This document shows positions 11,421 through 22,332 of a DNA stretch of 64,000 nt, one piece after another. Positions within the stretch are counted from its first letter, which is position 1, and each line of letters starts with the position of its first letter. Source of the DNA: Coniochaeta sp. PMI_546 (Eukaryota > Ascomycota > Sordariomycetes > Coniochaetales > Coniochaetaceae); NCBI GenBank assembly GCA_021432605.1, contig MU271151.1, positions 496,001-560,000 of the forward strand, given 5' to 3'. The notes under the pieces were generated by a model. That model was not told the DNA's origin. It made no database searches and was given only the letters and a program-made list of their open reading frames with translations. The translations under genes and the position numbers were made by a program.

Positions 11421-11477
11421 CTGCTCTGGTCTGCAGTCAGTCTGCACCTGCACTCTGTCTGCACTCTGCAACTCTGC
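11421..11477. repeat. TCTGCA-rich imperfect repeat
   Basis: The hexamer TCTGCA or a one-base variant occurs about six times in 57 bp, at uneven spacing. This looks like a decayed simple repeat. It lies about 800 bp from the nearest start codon. Confidence 0.6.
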
Positions 11478-11855
11478 GGAAGGCGCATTGCGTGCAGACG
11501 GCTTCGCGTGTTCGCGTGCACCTTCCACTGCTTCTGTTTGGTGCATTTCGATCCTTCCTTTGTCTGATATGGTACAGGTACTTGTACAAGAGTGGAGGAT
11601 GAGACGAGTTGAGATTCCGTTATCTGGCCAAGGTACCTTTGGTTGCCATCAGTCCCCCCCTCATCTGGTATCAACCCTTTCTACAACTCCCGGTTTTGTT
11701 TTGGATATCAATGATCATACAAATCCATCCGGTCCACTCGTTCCGACGCCAAAATGCTATCAACACGTAAAACCGCTATGAGCATCCTCGGTTCTCGAGT
11801 TCCGTGATGCCCCAGGAACTGCACCAACCAACTTCAGCAACCCAAACAACCGCCC

Positions 11856-12617
11856 CTATTTCCGTAGCCGCCACGACCCCGTCTCCAACCACAGCCGCGA
11901 GTACCACGTATGCAACACCTCGATCCAGCCCGGCAGCGGCCCTTGTATCCCCTCGATCCGCCGCGCGCTGACAAAGAAGCAGCTCTTCAGCCCCAGCACC
12001 GCCTCGCCCCTCTCGCGGTCTATCTCGGCGCTGATGATGAACAGTCCGTCCGACTCTCTGGGCGCCGGGTTGCGCGGCGAGTCGCCGCACCGCACCGTGA
12101 TCTCGGTCGGCGTCTTGTCCACCACCTCGAAGTGGTCCGTTATCTGCGTGCCGACCTCGTACGTCGACTGCTCAAGCTGGGGGACGGTCCACAGCTGGCT
12201 TGCGGTCTCGGGACCCTGGTATTTGCGCGCTAGGTAGGCGCGCTGGAAGCGGTAGCCTGGTTGGTGATGATGTCTCTTGTCAGCTTATACACGTCGTAGC
12301 CGGAGAGGATCCGAAGTCTGGGATGCCAACGTCCGAGACATACCAAGACCACTCCACACACCGCGACAGAACTCGACTGTCAAGTCACCTTCCTTCTCCA
12401 GCAGCTCCGGGCGGATCTTGTCCAGGGGGATCCTCTTGACGACCACGTCCTGCGCCGAGCCATTCTGGTGCTTGTTGTACTGCGCGTAGATCTTGGAGGA
12501 CCAGAGGGGGTCGTCGCGGGGCAGGGGCCGGACGAGCGTCGTCGCCGCCCCGAGGTAGCCCGCCACACCGAGGCCCGTGAGGACCCCGGTGTAGATAGTT
12601 TTCCTGATGATGCCCAT
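11856..12617 (-). CDS. conserved fungal protein of unknown function with N-terminal membrane segment
   Basis: Minus-strand exons 12617..12344 and 12256..11856, giving 224 aa. I recognise the sequence as of a kind conserved among ascomycetes but know no assigned function. After a short basic start comes one hydrophobic segment (TGVLTGLGVAGYLGAATTLV), which could be a membrane anchor or a mitochondrial or ER signal. A soluble domain follows, with LTVEFCRGVWSGLGYRFQRA, QITDHFEVVDKT and a short ITVRCGDSP strand. It ends with SCFFVSARR and a Trp/Tyr-rich tail. The fold looks like a small alpha/beta barrel or lipid-binding START-like domain, but that is a guess. The intron has a GTATGT donor and an 87 bp length. 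The ATG at 12617 was chosen over upstream frames because it directly precedes the hydrophobic segment. Confidence 0.75.
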
Positions 12618-13515
12618 TTCCCCCGCGCGGTACACCGTGAGAGAGCTAACAGCAGAAATCCTCAAGACAGCTTGACGGGGACAAAGCTGGAAGCTGGACA
12701 AGAGAGAAAAGCGCGCGACAGGCAAAAGTGAGGTCGCGTGCGTTCCCGGCCTTGTCTCCGGAAAATTGACGGCTGCGACCCCTGGCGGCTCGGCAACTCG
12801 GGAGGAAATCTAGCGCCGCACCGGGGGTTTTCAGTGGGGCTCAGCCAGGGCAGCTGCAGGGGTCGCTTCACCATCTCCATGTCTCCGTTGCAGCTGCAAG
12901 TCGCCATATTGTGTATTCTCTTGTGAGATTCATTGCCTGCTGCCTTGTGTTCGTCCTTCTGCAGCTGAGGGAAGTCGACCACAAGCTATCGGTGATTTTT
13001 CATCGTGAAACCCCTGGCTGGACCGAACAATTTTGGCTACACGGTCGAGAAATCATCTTCGAGTGAAGATGCCGAGGTTAGCCAGGAAGCAAGCTCTTTG
13101 GCCAAGCTTCGTCTGAGCTGGGGGTTATCGATGATCGCTCTCATATCAAAATTGCCCTAAGTCTGGCAAGAGTCTATGCAGCTCTATACAACATCAATTA
13201 ATTGGGCGTTGTTGGCGGTCTTCTTGAAGGTTCGTCCCAGGATTTCGGATGAATGGTGGAAAGATGCATGTGCCGTCATGATCTGAGCCCCTGTGACAGG
13301 AGGCGTCTCAAACTGCGCTCTGATGCTCTGCGTGAGAGCTCAAGCTGGACGTTGAGCTTCTTTACTTCAATTCATCGTCGTTAAGAGAAGAAAAAGTCGT
13401 TGGGATACATGTTCCATTTCCTGTTGTCTTCCTGTGACTCTGTAAATCACGTCTCCTATCCTGGGGCCATGTCAACAAGACTGTGAACGACCATCCCACT
13501 ATCACCACAACCACG
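12618..13515. promoter_or_regulatory. shared divergent upstream region
   Basis: This 0.9 kb stretch separates two divergent genes (the unknown protein at left, DUF3431 at right) and must hold both promoters. No TATA box stands out. There is a CAGCTGCAGG and TTGCAGCTGCAAG pair at about 12850-12903, a local near-palindrome. Nothing coding was recognised. Confidence 0.4.
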
Positions 13516-14472
13516 ATGGGCGCATACAATCGCCGCCGCCTCCGTGCAGCCCTCACCTTCATCCTCCGTCCTCTTTCTCTCGCCGTCCTCGTAACTCTCA
13601 TCTGCCGCCTCCTCTTCTCTTCCTCCTCTTCTTCCTCTCGCCAGACCTCTGCCCTGCCTCCTCCCCCCAAGCTCAAGCCCCTAACCAAAGCCCTAGTCAT
13701 AGCCTCAACATCCACCCTCCCCCCTCACGAAACATCCTGGATATCCTCCGTCCCCTCCTCATGGGACATCCACCTCTACAACACCGACCTCCCGGGAGTC
13801 GTCCCCATCAACAAAGGCAACGAGGCCATGCCCTACCTAACCTACATAATCGACCACTACACCTCCCTCCCAGACATAATCTTCTTCCACCACTCCCACG
13901 CCCAATCCTGGCACCAGTCCCTCCCCTCCCTGGACGAGGTGACCTCCCTCCGCGTCCCCTACGTCCAGAAGCGCGGCTTCGTCTCCCCGCGCTGCCTGCC
14001 GGGGTGCGAGAACCTGATCCCCCTGGCCGACTACGCGGTGGACCTCGACATCCTCGACCGCGTCGGGCGGGACGTCCAGCTCGCCTCCTTGCTGGACGAG
14101 TTCGTCAACCGGACGGCCGGGGAGGGGGTCCCCGGCCGCATCGCGGCGCCGTGCTGCGCGCAGTTCGCGGTCGCCAGGGAGAGGGTGGTGAGGAGGGGGA
14201 GGGAGTGGTGGGTTCGGCTTAGGGGGTGGCTTATCGATACGCCGCTCGGGGACCTGGAGAGCGGGCGGCTGATGGAGTATACGTGGCATTTGTGGATGGG
14301 GGAGGGGGATGAGTTGTGAGTTTGTCCTGGTTGGATTGGAAGAGTAGGAAGGGAGATGTGCTGACTGAGATGATTTAGCTGTCCTGACGAGAGGGCGTGT
14401 AAGTGCCATGTTTTTGGGATCGGGGAGTGTGGGGAGTACTTTGCCCTTGAGGATCAGATGGCAGGGGGATGA
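13516..14472 (+). CDS. DUF3431 family protein, type II membrane protein
   Basis: Exons 13516..14315 and 14379..14472, giving 297 aa. DUF3431 is a fungal domain distantly related to glycosyltransferase-like folds; its reaction is unknown. The N-terminus has a basic patch, then one membrane segment (about residues 14-34, LRPLSLAVLVTLICRLLF), a Ser-rich stem with a run of eight Ser, and the lumenal domain. Family features are IPINKG-like VPINKGNEAMPYLTYIIDHY, the IIFFHHSHAQSWHQ motif, and the Cys pair in CLPGCENL. It ends in an EYTWHLWMGE stretch followed by the Cys-rich CPDERACKCHVFGIGEC, which comes from the second exon. Without the intron (GTGAGT donor, ATTTAG acceptor) the reading frame would stop just before this Cys motif. 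Probably Golgi or secretory pathway. Confidence 0.85.
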
Positions 14473-15673
14473 TGCGAAGGTTGCGAGGTTGTTGTTGCAA
14501 GAGACACAAGACGAGGATCCGAGCTCAACAGGAGTCTTTCCTTGGGTACGAGTCTATTCGACCTAACGGCGGACATCTACAGAGCTATGGGAATCAAGCT
14601 GTCAGGCCAACTATGCTATCATTGTGGCGGTGATAGTCGGGACCCAGCCGGGGCTGGAGCTAATGGACCTGGGCATTCGAGCGTCGTATGACACGGCTTT
14701 CACAACTGTCTCCACGCACTCTGGCGAGACTTGAGAGACTGTTGATGCGCCTGGCAGCTGGTCATTTCAGTTGGGGCTCAAAAGATATGCGAATGGCCAG
14801 TTCTGCCTCCGAAGTCGCGGAGTGGATACGAAGTAGAGTTCAAGAGTGAGTTAGAGGAGTAATCCTACCGGGTCATGTATCATCCTCTTCCATTACTGCG
14901 TGGGTTGTTCCTCGAGGGACAGAGAGAAACAATGTGCATATGAGGTCGTGCTATCTCGGCTCTGTAACACACCATGTTGTCCCCAAATGTGTACTCGCCA
15001 AGAGTTTTGTGTCGCATCATCCAAGAGAGCTGCTTATGAGTAGTGACTTTCAAATCTGGTCTGTCGTCGACAAGGAAAGACTTTGAGGACATCTACACAT
15101 CTACCTCTTAACTGGCGAGTGAATAGCCCATATTCGATGCCAAATTTCCTAAAGAACGAATGGCTGCAACGTGCCAATCTCATAAATACCGACGACGTCC
15201 GATAGCATGCATTGACGCCTCATGAGGCGTCGTAGAAGCTATCGGAACCATGCCGGCAACAACCCACGGCATGTGGACGGTACTGAGAAGCACCAAGCAT
15301 CTCATGTTTACATCAGCCTAAAGCTTTAAAAGCAAATTAGTAACAGTGACAAAGCCGGAGCTACGGTTCCCTCCACTGACGCGGAGTACTCGTGTCCCGG
15401 TATGTGGGGGAAAGACTTCGGCAACATCACCGGCTCATCGGAGGCATGATGCCGGGGTGGGGAATTGCACGACAGAGGCACACTGCACGGGGGACTAACA
15501 CGGATTATGCGATATCAGGTGGCCAGCTATTACAAGGTGGATGACTGCGTTCGAGAATTCTTGCTGTCTCTGTTCGCTTCAACATTACTCCCAACTGGTC
15601 ATTAGTTGCACCACATCACTACCACCACATACCTATCAACGTCAAACTAAACGGGCTAGGACGCTCATTCATC
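14473..15673. promoter_or_regulatory. upstream region of the carotenoid-oxygenase gene
   Basis: This is 1.2 kb without a recognisable gene. The left half would hold the DUF3431 3' end. The right half contains a nested inverted repeat at 15199-15245, about 430 bp before the start codon. A pyrimidine- and CA-rich stretch (15600-15640) directly precedes the start codon. No TATA box is clear. Confidence 0.5.
15199..15245. promoter_or_regulatory. nested inverted repeat with perfect 18-bp palindrome
   Basis: The core GACGCCTCATGAGGCGTC (15214-15231) is a perfect 18-bp palindrome. It is enclosed by the outer arms CCGATAGC (15199-15206) and GCTATCGG (15238-15245), which are exact reverse complements. 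The outer arms end in CCG and CGG, the half-site triplets read by Zn2Cys6 proteins. It could be a dimeric regulator site or a cruciform; both are inference. Confidence 0.6.
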
Positions 15674-17176
15674 ATGGGTTCCAACGCCGCGCTACCTCCA
15701 GTGAAAAGCCACTTCCCGCACCGGCCACAGTTCCAAGGCTTCCAGAAGCCCGGCGGCGTGGAAGGCGAGGTGGCCAACCTCGAAGTCTACGGCAAGATCC
15801 CGGACGACCTCGACGGCACCTTCTACCGCGTCATGCCGGACCCGCAGTTTCCGCCCTTCATAGAGAACGACCCGTGGTTCAACGGCGACGGCAGCATATC
15901 CGCCTTCAAGATCAAGAACGGCCGCGTCTCCTTCAAGCAGCGCTATGTAAGGACCGAGAAGTTCACCCGCGAGCGTGAAGCGCAGAGGGCGCTCTTGGGC
16001 AAGTACCGCAACAAGTTTACCGATGCGGTCGAGTTCAAGATTCGCACTACGGCCAATACGAACGTGGTGCACTTCAATGGGAAGCTACTTGCTCTCAAGG
16101 AAGATGCGCCGCCATATGCTCTCGACCCGGAGACGCTCGAGACCATCGGGCTAGAGACCTTCAACGGTCAGCTACCGTCGCTCACATTCACCGCCCACCC
16201 CAAATTCGACCCGGACACCAACGAGATGATCTGCTTCGGCTACGAGGCCCGAGGCGACGGGACCCCAGACGTGTGCTACTACCGCATCGCAGCCGACGGC
16301 ACCTTCCTCGAGACCGTCTGGCTCGTGTCCCCCGTGGTGGCCATGATCCACGACTTCGCCGTGACGGAGAACTGGGTTGTCTTCCCCCTCATCCCGCAGG
16401 TGTGCGACCTCGAGCGCATGAGGGCCGGCGGCGAGCACTGGCAGTGGAGCCCCGAGACGCCCTTCTACATCGGCGTCCTCCCGCGCGCGGGCGCCAAGCC
16501 GGAGGACGTCAGGTGGTTCCGGCACCCGAACTGCTTCCCCTCCCACTCCTCGAATGCGTACGAGGACGAGAGCGGCAACATCGTGTTCGATCTGGGACTC
16601 GGCGAGAAGAACGTGTTCTTCTGGTGGCCCGACGCGGAAGGCAATGCGCCGTCGCCGGAGACGCTGCACAGCCAGCTCACGCGCATCACGATCGATCCCA
16701 GATCTAACGACCTGGAGTTGACAGCAGCCAACGTCACGGTATTGGATAGAAATAACTCCGAGTTTTACCGAGTTGACGACCGGTTCGCGACGAAGAAGTA
16801 CAGGCACTCCTTCTTCGACATGATGGATCCGAGCCTGGGAACAAACTTCCCGGCCATCGGCCCCGTGCTGGGTGGCGGGTATCCGCTGTACAACAGCCTC
16901 GGACACCTCGACATTGAGACGGGCAGGACGGAGGTGTACTTCCCGGGCCCGACGCACATGGTGCAGGAGCCCGTGTTCATCCCGCGCAGGGGCAGCATGG
17001 ACGAGGGAGACGGGTATCTGCTGGCGCTGGTGAATAACTATGCTTCCATGAGCAGCGAGCTGCATCTGTTGGATACGAGAGACTTTACGCAGGCTCTGGC
17101 GAAGGTCTTGTTGCCGCTGAGGCTCAGGCATGGTCTGCATGGGAACTGGGTTGATGCTGCTGATATCAACAAATAG
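15674..17176 (+). CDS. carotenoid oxygenase family enzyme, stilbene/isoeugenol-type dioxygenase
   Basis: A single exon of 500 aa, the usual length for the RPE65/CCD family. These enzymes use a non-haem Fe(II) held by four histidines to split a C=C bond with O2. The four expected histidines are visible: His175 (FTAHPKF), His226 (MIHDFAVTENW), His291 (FPSHSSNAYED) and His489 (LHGNWVD). Second-shell acids are also in place. The WFNGDGSISAFKIKNG motif near residue 68 and the NVDEF-free N-terminus look like the fungal and bacterial lignostilbene, resveratrol (CAO-1) and isoeugenol-cleaving branch rather than the CarX/CarT carotenoid cleavers. I infer a 4-hydroxystyryl-type substrate, giving aromatic aldehydes. 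No signal peptide; probably cytosolic. It is convergent with the Zn2Cys6 gene and is the first gene of the putative phenolic block. Confidence 0.9.
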   Translation: MGSNAALPPVKSHFPHRPQFQGFQKPGGVEGEVANLEVYGKIPDDLDGTFYRVMPDPQFPPFIENDPWFNGDGSISAFKIKNGRVSFKQRYVRTEKFTREREAQRALLGKYRNKFTDAVEFKIRTTANTNVVHFNGKLLALKEDAPPYALDPETLETIGLETFNGQLPSLTFTAHPKFDPDTNEMICFGYEARGDGTPDVCYYRIAADGTFLETVWLVSPVVAMIHDFAVTENWVVFPLIPQVCDLERMRAGGEHWQWSPETPFYIGVLPRAGAKPEDVRWFRHPNCFPSHSSNAYEDESGNIVFDLGLGEKNVFFWWPDAEGNAPSPETLHSQLTRITIDPRSNDLELTAANVTVLDRNNSEFYRVDDRFATKKYRHSFFDMMDPSLGTNFPAIGPVLGGGYPLYNSLGHLDIETGRTEVYFPGPTHMVQEPVFIPRRGSMDEGDGYLLALVNNYASMSSELHLLDTRDFTQALAKVLLPLRLRHGLHGNWVDAADINK

Positions 17177-17458
17177 CGACTCTGCGGCTGTTGTCGATGG
17201 CAGTGACTGATATGAGAGATAACGCAAATGAAGGACCATCTTTTGAATCTAACATTTTAGTGCCGATGACTGAAGTATGTATGTTGAACTCGCTGCGGCT
17301 GTCTCAAAGGACTCAAAAATACATCCCTTCCTGCACCGCAAAAGTGCCCATGTCGAGGTCGAGCGTGTCAAACACGTCAAGCTGGGCATCGATGTTGCTG
17401 GTATGCATCAGCGCATTCGCCTCTCATCTTCAAGAGAGGAAAGGAAAGGAAGAACTCA
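17177..17458. other. short convergent intergenic region
   Basis: The 282 bp hold the 3' ends of the dioxygenase and the Zn2Cys6 gene, which face each other. No further gene is seen. Confidence 0.5.
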
Positions 17459-19710
17459 CTACTGAAAATCCTGAAAATTGTCAAAGAAGGCATCCATAAG
17501 TCCATCGTCCATAGGCTGAACTGTCCCAGCCGCCGCACTCCACGGCGAGCCCATCCCACTCGGAGCTCGGTCTTCCAAGCTCGACTCTTCTACCCGTTTG
17601 CCGTCTTGCTGCCTCTCGACCCCTTCTCCCCCAGCCCTGCCACCCATCGCCTGCGTCCGAGCCGCAACCGTGGCCGTCAATTCGGGCAAGATCTTCTCGC
17701 ACCATCCCACACACTCCATCCCCTTCATGGCGTCCATACACGTCTCCAGTCCCTCCGCCGCCACCGCCGCTCTGGGACCCGTCCACTCCTTCCCGAGCAG
17801 CAACACCTGCACCAGCTCCTGTATACACTGGCTATCAAACAGCACCAGACTACTCAGCAGTCCATGCTCCCTCATCCGCCTGATAATCACCACCCCCTTC
17901 TCCGCCGCATCCAGACACAACCCGGACAACTCCTCATACCACCTCTTCTTATTCCCCTCAAGCTCCCCTCCCCGCGTGACAGCATACAACAAAAACGGCC
18001 TCTGCACATGGATAAGCGTCGTCCAATACCGCAGATGCAGCACCGCCACCGCCCTCCGATGACCAGGCGCCATCCCCGCGCTCCAGCACAGGTGCGGCGG
18101 CAACCCAGCCAGCCAATCCCTCAACCCACCAATACACCCTGTCACGGCCGAGAAGGGCACCTTCCGCGTCGACAGCGCGGGCGCCACATACAGCGCATGG
18201 CTGATCCTCTTCTTCAGCCTCACCAGCCCCACGCACGCGGCCTGGTATCCGTGCGGCGTCGGCCTACCGGGGTCGAGCACCGACTCGCACGCCAGCGGGG
18301 TCCGGACCCCGACCGCCTCGTCGACGATGGCGCACGGGTATCCGAGCTGCACCGCCACCTCCTGGTCGAGGAGGTAGACGGTCCACCACAGCCTGTGGGC
18401 GCGGGCGCGGGTCACCGAGTCCTGGCCCCGGGGCGTGATGTCCCGGTGCAGGCCCAGGCTGTACGCCATCCGCACCGTCATGCCGATCACCAGGTAGGCG
18501 GTGACGGTGTAGCAGCCCGAGTGCAGCGCCAGAGAGGTCAGGGCCAGGGCCCGCACGGCGTCGGCGTCGGCCTCGTCGCAGACGGCCGTGCCCAGGGATT
18601 TGGCCATGGCCAGGTACTCGCTGCTCTTCCTGTCGCGGCCGGGAGGGCAGCCCCCCACCTCGCCGCCCTCCTCCTCCTCGCGGGCGGAGCAGATGGCGAA
18701 GATGCAGTAGAGGGAGCAGAGCCAGCTGGCCGAGGTTGCGGTCCCGCCGTCGGCGTAGGTCTTGTCGAGGAGCGTGTAGAACTGCTCCGGGGAGTAGAAC
18801 CAGTAGATGCTCTGGATCTCGTCGAAGAAGCGCATGGCGTACCGCTGGCACACGTCTCGGGCGGGGAGGTAGGGCTTCTTGTCGGGGTCGGGGAAGGGGT
18901 GGTGGTCTGTCGGGGTCGGTCTGTCGGACCCCCCGTGGATGGACTCTGGTGTCGCCGGGGGTAGTCGGGAGCGTACCAGGGGTACCATTATGGCTGGGTC
19001 GTGGTTGCGCGTCTGGCCCTGCGCGACGGCGTTGGCGAAGCGGACGGAGGAGTCGGCGCCGACGTATCCTGGACTCGCTGTCAGTTGGGATGAAAAGATT
19101 CGAGTCGAAGGGGGGAAAGGAGAAAATGACGCACTGTAGCTGCCTCGCGCGTCGATGATCATGCAGCCCAGCTCTTCTTGCAAGACCTCGCTCTCCTCGC
19201 TCTCCTCGGTCTCTTTGGGCGGAGTTGAGACGGCTAGGTCGGAGCCGGCTTCTATCTCGGCGATCATGGCTTTCATTGTCTTCATATCGAGCGTGGCGTT
19301 GGGCACGAAATGCCGCAGGAGGCGCATGCAGCATTGGTATTCCTCCTCCGAGACGCGGTAGTAGGGCCTCCGTTGCAGACGCACGCTTGTTGAGCAGATG
19401 CCGCCTGTTGATGCGCAGTAGCGGCATGGCCCGGTGCCTGTAAGGAGCATCAGTGAGAAGCTATCACATGCTGTGTGAGCTCATATGATTGGGATTTTCT
19501 ACCTGTTTGGACACACTTGGTAGAAGTTAGTGAGACATGAAGGAGATGTACCACGGGACAGGGGCATACCTTTGTCTTCCTGCTCTTGCAAGCATCGCAG
19601 CTCTGTCTCGCCCGTCTCCTAGCAGCCGGTTCGCTCGCAGCAACATTGATGGTGTCCGTCCGCTGAGTCGACCGTTTATTGCCACTCACGGTTGCAGGTC
19701 CGGACGACAT
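17459..19710 (-). CDS. Zn2Cys6 transcription factor with fungal-trans domain
   Basis: Minus-strand exons 19710..19570, 19515..19503, 19437..19135 and 19068..17459, giving 688 aa. The zinc cluster is complete: Cys38, 41, 48, 56, 59 and 66, in CDACKSRKTKC and PCRYCASTGGIC, with basic residues between the first Cys pairs. It is assembled from three exons, the middle one only 13 nt long. The RYVGADSSVRFANAV stretch, which introduces the middle homology region in many fungal regulators, supports the acceptor at 19069. The fungal-trans domain covers about residues 220-460, with ALHSGCYTVTAYLVIGMTVRMAYSLGLHRD and RLWWTVYLLDQEVAVQLGYP. The C-terminus is acidic and ends in DAFFDNFQDFQ, a likely activation segment. 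Given its neighbours it may control the oxygenase, P450, MFS and flavoenzyme genes (inference). Confidence 0.9.
19503..19515 (-). other. 13-nt microexon inside the zinc-cluster coding region
   Basis: TGTGTCCAAACAG is bounded by an AAG acceptor and a GTAGAA donor. It is needed to supply Cys48 and to join CKSRKTK to TGPCRYC in frame. The flanking introns are 54 and 65 bp. Confidence 0.7.
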
Positions 19711-20563
19711 CGTCTCGATCTGATACTGCGTGCCTATACCAAATGTAGAGCTGTATTGTGTTTCTCTGTCTATGTGTCTGTGCCTGCGAGTTCAGTGTTA
19801 TTCAGCTCTTATATGCACACGGTCGTCACAGTCTTCCTAGGACTGAAGTAAAATTGGCTGAAGTGAAGTATATAACATATGCGAGAAGTGTATCTTTATT
19901 TGAATCCTCAGCGATGGGGAGAGTCATCAACATCACGAACAAGAAGTGTGAGAGGTTCGACTTAAAGCTTCCCCAAAGCCATATATCAGCACCATTCCAC
20001 CGCCCCCGGTTCCCTCCACCACCCCATCCATCACTCACACCCACCTCGCTGGGTTGTGAAGTGGACCGTAGTCCACATGTCTTTGGCAACTGAAGGCTGT
20101 TCATTGGAGGTGGTGACAGGACTAGCAGAAGACCGCGTCGCCGCTACACCGGTACTGGCTCGGCCTGGGCTTAGGCTCTTAGCGCTTCCCCGCACCCCGA
20201 AGACCCCGCGTTTTGGTTTCTGACTGCTGTTCCAGGGGGGACCCTTGCCTTGGATCTGACCTGGTGGCGGTGCTACTATGGTAGATATGTTGGCCTGGTT
20301 GGGCGCATGATAAGGTGAAGAGTGACATTGAGCGTGACATTGACAGTGTTCTACAGGGAAACGAACGTCATTCGGGCCACAGCCAAGTTACGTTGCAACC
20401 CGATGTCTTCTTACACGGCGTCGAATCAAAACGAGTCATTTAGATGCTCATCAGAGACGACTGCATGAGGGAGTCTTGCTTACCTCAAGACAAAGGACAG
20501 CTCAAGTCTACAGGAAATTCGAGCCCTTGAAATCATCGATGAATACTAGACCAAGGAATCAAC
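19711..20563. promoter_or_regulatory. region upstream of the Zn2Cys6 gene and downstream of the P450 gene
   Basis: This 853 bp region holds the promoter of the Zn2Cys6 gene, which reads leftwards, and the 3' end of the P450. A TATA-like gcatataag lies at 19808-19816 on the minus strand, about 100 bp before the ATG. The plus-strand stretch 19995-20050 is C-rich. No coding frame was recognised. Confidence 0.45.
19808..19816 (-). promoter_or_regulatory. TATA-like element of the Zn2Cys6 gene
   Basis: The minus strand reads gcatataag about 100 bp upstream of the start codon at 19710. Called from position and sequence only. Confidence 0.45.
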
Positions 20564-22332
20564 CTACACAACCGTCCTCTCCTTGAAAACAAGCCTCAAG
20601 CTCGGCACCTCAATTATGAAATGATCCTTGGCACCCTCCATAAACCCCTCCCCGTCCTCGCCCGGCGCAAACCCGACATCGAATCTAGTCAAGACCTTGA
20701 CGACCAGATTCCTGATCTCGACCAGGCTCAGCGCCTTGCCGATGCAGGCATACGGTCCGACCCCAAAAGCCGCAAACGCGCCCTTGCACCTGATCATGTC
20801 CGGCCTGCTGTACCACCGCTCCGGCACGAAGTCCTCCGCCCGCTCGTAGCAGGCCTCGGACCGCCCCATGGTGCGCAGCGGTATCACCACCGTCGTGCCG
20901 CCGGGGATGTACACGTCCCTCACCGTTATGCCCTCGGGCGGCGTGACGCGCGGGTATCCCGAGGGGATGGGCGGGTTGAGCCGCAGGGCCTCGTGGATCA
21001 CGCCGTTCAGGTGCACGGCTTTGGAGACGTCTTTGGGGTCCAGGTGGTCGGTGCCCTTGGCGGCGAGGAGGGGGAGGAATTCCTCGCGCAGCTGGCGGAC
21101 TTGGTCTGGGTATTTGGCAAGGTAGTAGAAGCTGGAGGTCCTGTTTAGTGGCTGATCACCCCGCGGGAGAATCTGTTGAGGGGACGAAAAACTCACATGA
21201 AGCACAGGGTCGAGGCAGTAGTGTCCGAGCCACCTACAATCGTCAACCGCGTGTCGCCTCTCAACCACTGGTAATCTTGGAACTTCTTCTCGCTCTTCTC
21301 ATACGTGTCGAGCAGGTTCGCAAGAATGTCCGGCTTTGTGGCGCCCCGCGCCTTTCTCTTGGCGACTTGATCCTCGACGAACTTGATGAAATTCCTCGGT
21401 CCGCCGGCAATGAACGGGATCCTATGCAGGATGGGTGTGCTCCAGGGAATTGGCTGCAGCTGCGCGATATCTGCCATGCCCTTCATGAGGAGGTCGGGCA
21501 CCCACCTGTTGTCATCCCTCTCGAGCATGTGGAAGGACTCGCCGAGGCCCAGCTCTCCCATGGCGTCGAAAGCGAAGTACTTGAACCAGCTGGTCGCATC
21601 GAACGGGGCGCCGTCGAACTTGGCTATCTGATCGCAGAAGAGCTGGGACAGCGGAGTGATGCGCTCTTCATAGGCGACGAGCGCAGCGGGGGAGAAGGCC
21701 CTGTTGAACACTTTTCGGCGGAGCTCGTGCGCCTTGAGGTCCCGCGTCGAGTGCAGGTTCACCAGCGGCAGCGAGGCGTCGTACCAAGGCGACTTGTAGC
21801 ACTTTGACTTTGAGCCGAGGACGGCCTGGACGGCTTCGGGGATGTTGACCGAGAGGTTGGCGGGGCCTGTACGGACAACGTCGCCGTACTGCCTGTGAAG
21901 CTTGGTCATGAGGCGGTAGTTATCGCTCCTCTCGATCAGCTGCCAGCTGTGGTAGAGGTTGCTGAAGCGGGCGAGGAACGGGCCGTCGAATTTGCGGAGG
22001 GGGTGGAAGATGCCGCGGTAGACGGCCATGCTGCCGTACAGACCGGCTGCGTAGCATGTGGCCAGCATGGCAGTCCGCACGACGGCGGCGAGCACGGAGA
22101 GGTGCAGGTAGTGTGATACGCAGACAGCGGTTAGAGGCAGGAGAGACAGGTAGAAGTAAATGAGGAAGATGCCGCTTCTATGGTGCTCCCCGTGCATGAA
22201 GTAGCCGAGATGGCTGATGATACCTGCACCGGCGGCGATGGCGGCCTGGCCGGTGGTGGTCTGCCAGTCCAGGAATAGTGGTGAGAAGGGCCGCGCCATC
22301 TGGACCAGGTTGGAATGTGAGTCGTTCGCCAT
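20564..22332 (-). CDS. cytochrome P450 monooxygenase, microsomal
   Basis: Minus-strand exons 22332..21197 and 21140..20564, giving 570 aa. The haem-binding loop is FGVGPYACIGKAL with the axial Cys at residue 511. The K-helix ExxR is EALR, and the I-helix oxygen-activation motif is GGSDTTAS (consensus AGxDTT with Ala replaced by Gly). The PERF region reads PERWYSR. The N-terminus is long and has about three hydrophobic segments before the catalytic domain, a layout seen in fungal P450s such as the tryprostatin B 6-hydroxylase and CYP benzoate-hydroxylase-like groups. The intron (GTGAGT donor) is 56 bp and cuts just after the I helix. Next to aromatic-oxidising genes, it may hydroxylate or O-demethylate a phenolic, but the substrate is not readable from the sequence. 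Confidence 0.93.

Larger units (their letters stand above)
10649..11855. other. intergenic region, promoter side of the amine oxidase
   Basis: This is 1.2 kb upstream of the amine oxidase and downstream of the next minus-strand gene. On the coding strand of the amine oxidase there is a TATA-like gtatatatcc at 10761-10770, about 115 bp before the chosen ATG. A cluster of TCTGCA units lies at 11421-11477. No coding frame was recognised. Confidence 0.45.

Noticed and set aside
15674-17176. Carotenoid (CarX/CarT-type) cleavage function for the oxygenase
   Set aside because: No retinal, opsin or carotene synthesis genes are nearby, and the sequence style is closer to the stilbene/isoeugenol branch. 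Not excluded without a tree.
17606-18964. Plus-strand open frame of 452 codons opposite the Zn2Cys6 gene
   Set aside because: Pro/Arg/Gln/Gly-rich shadow of the regulator; no family resemblance.
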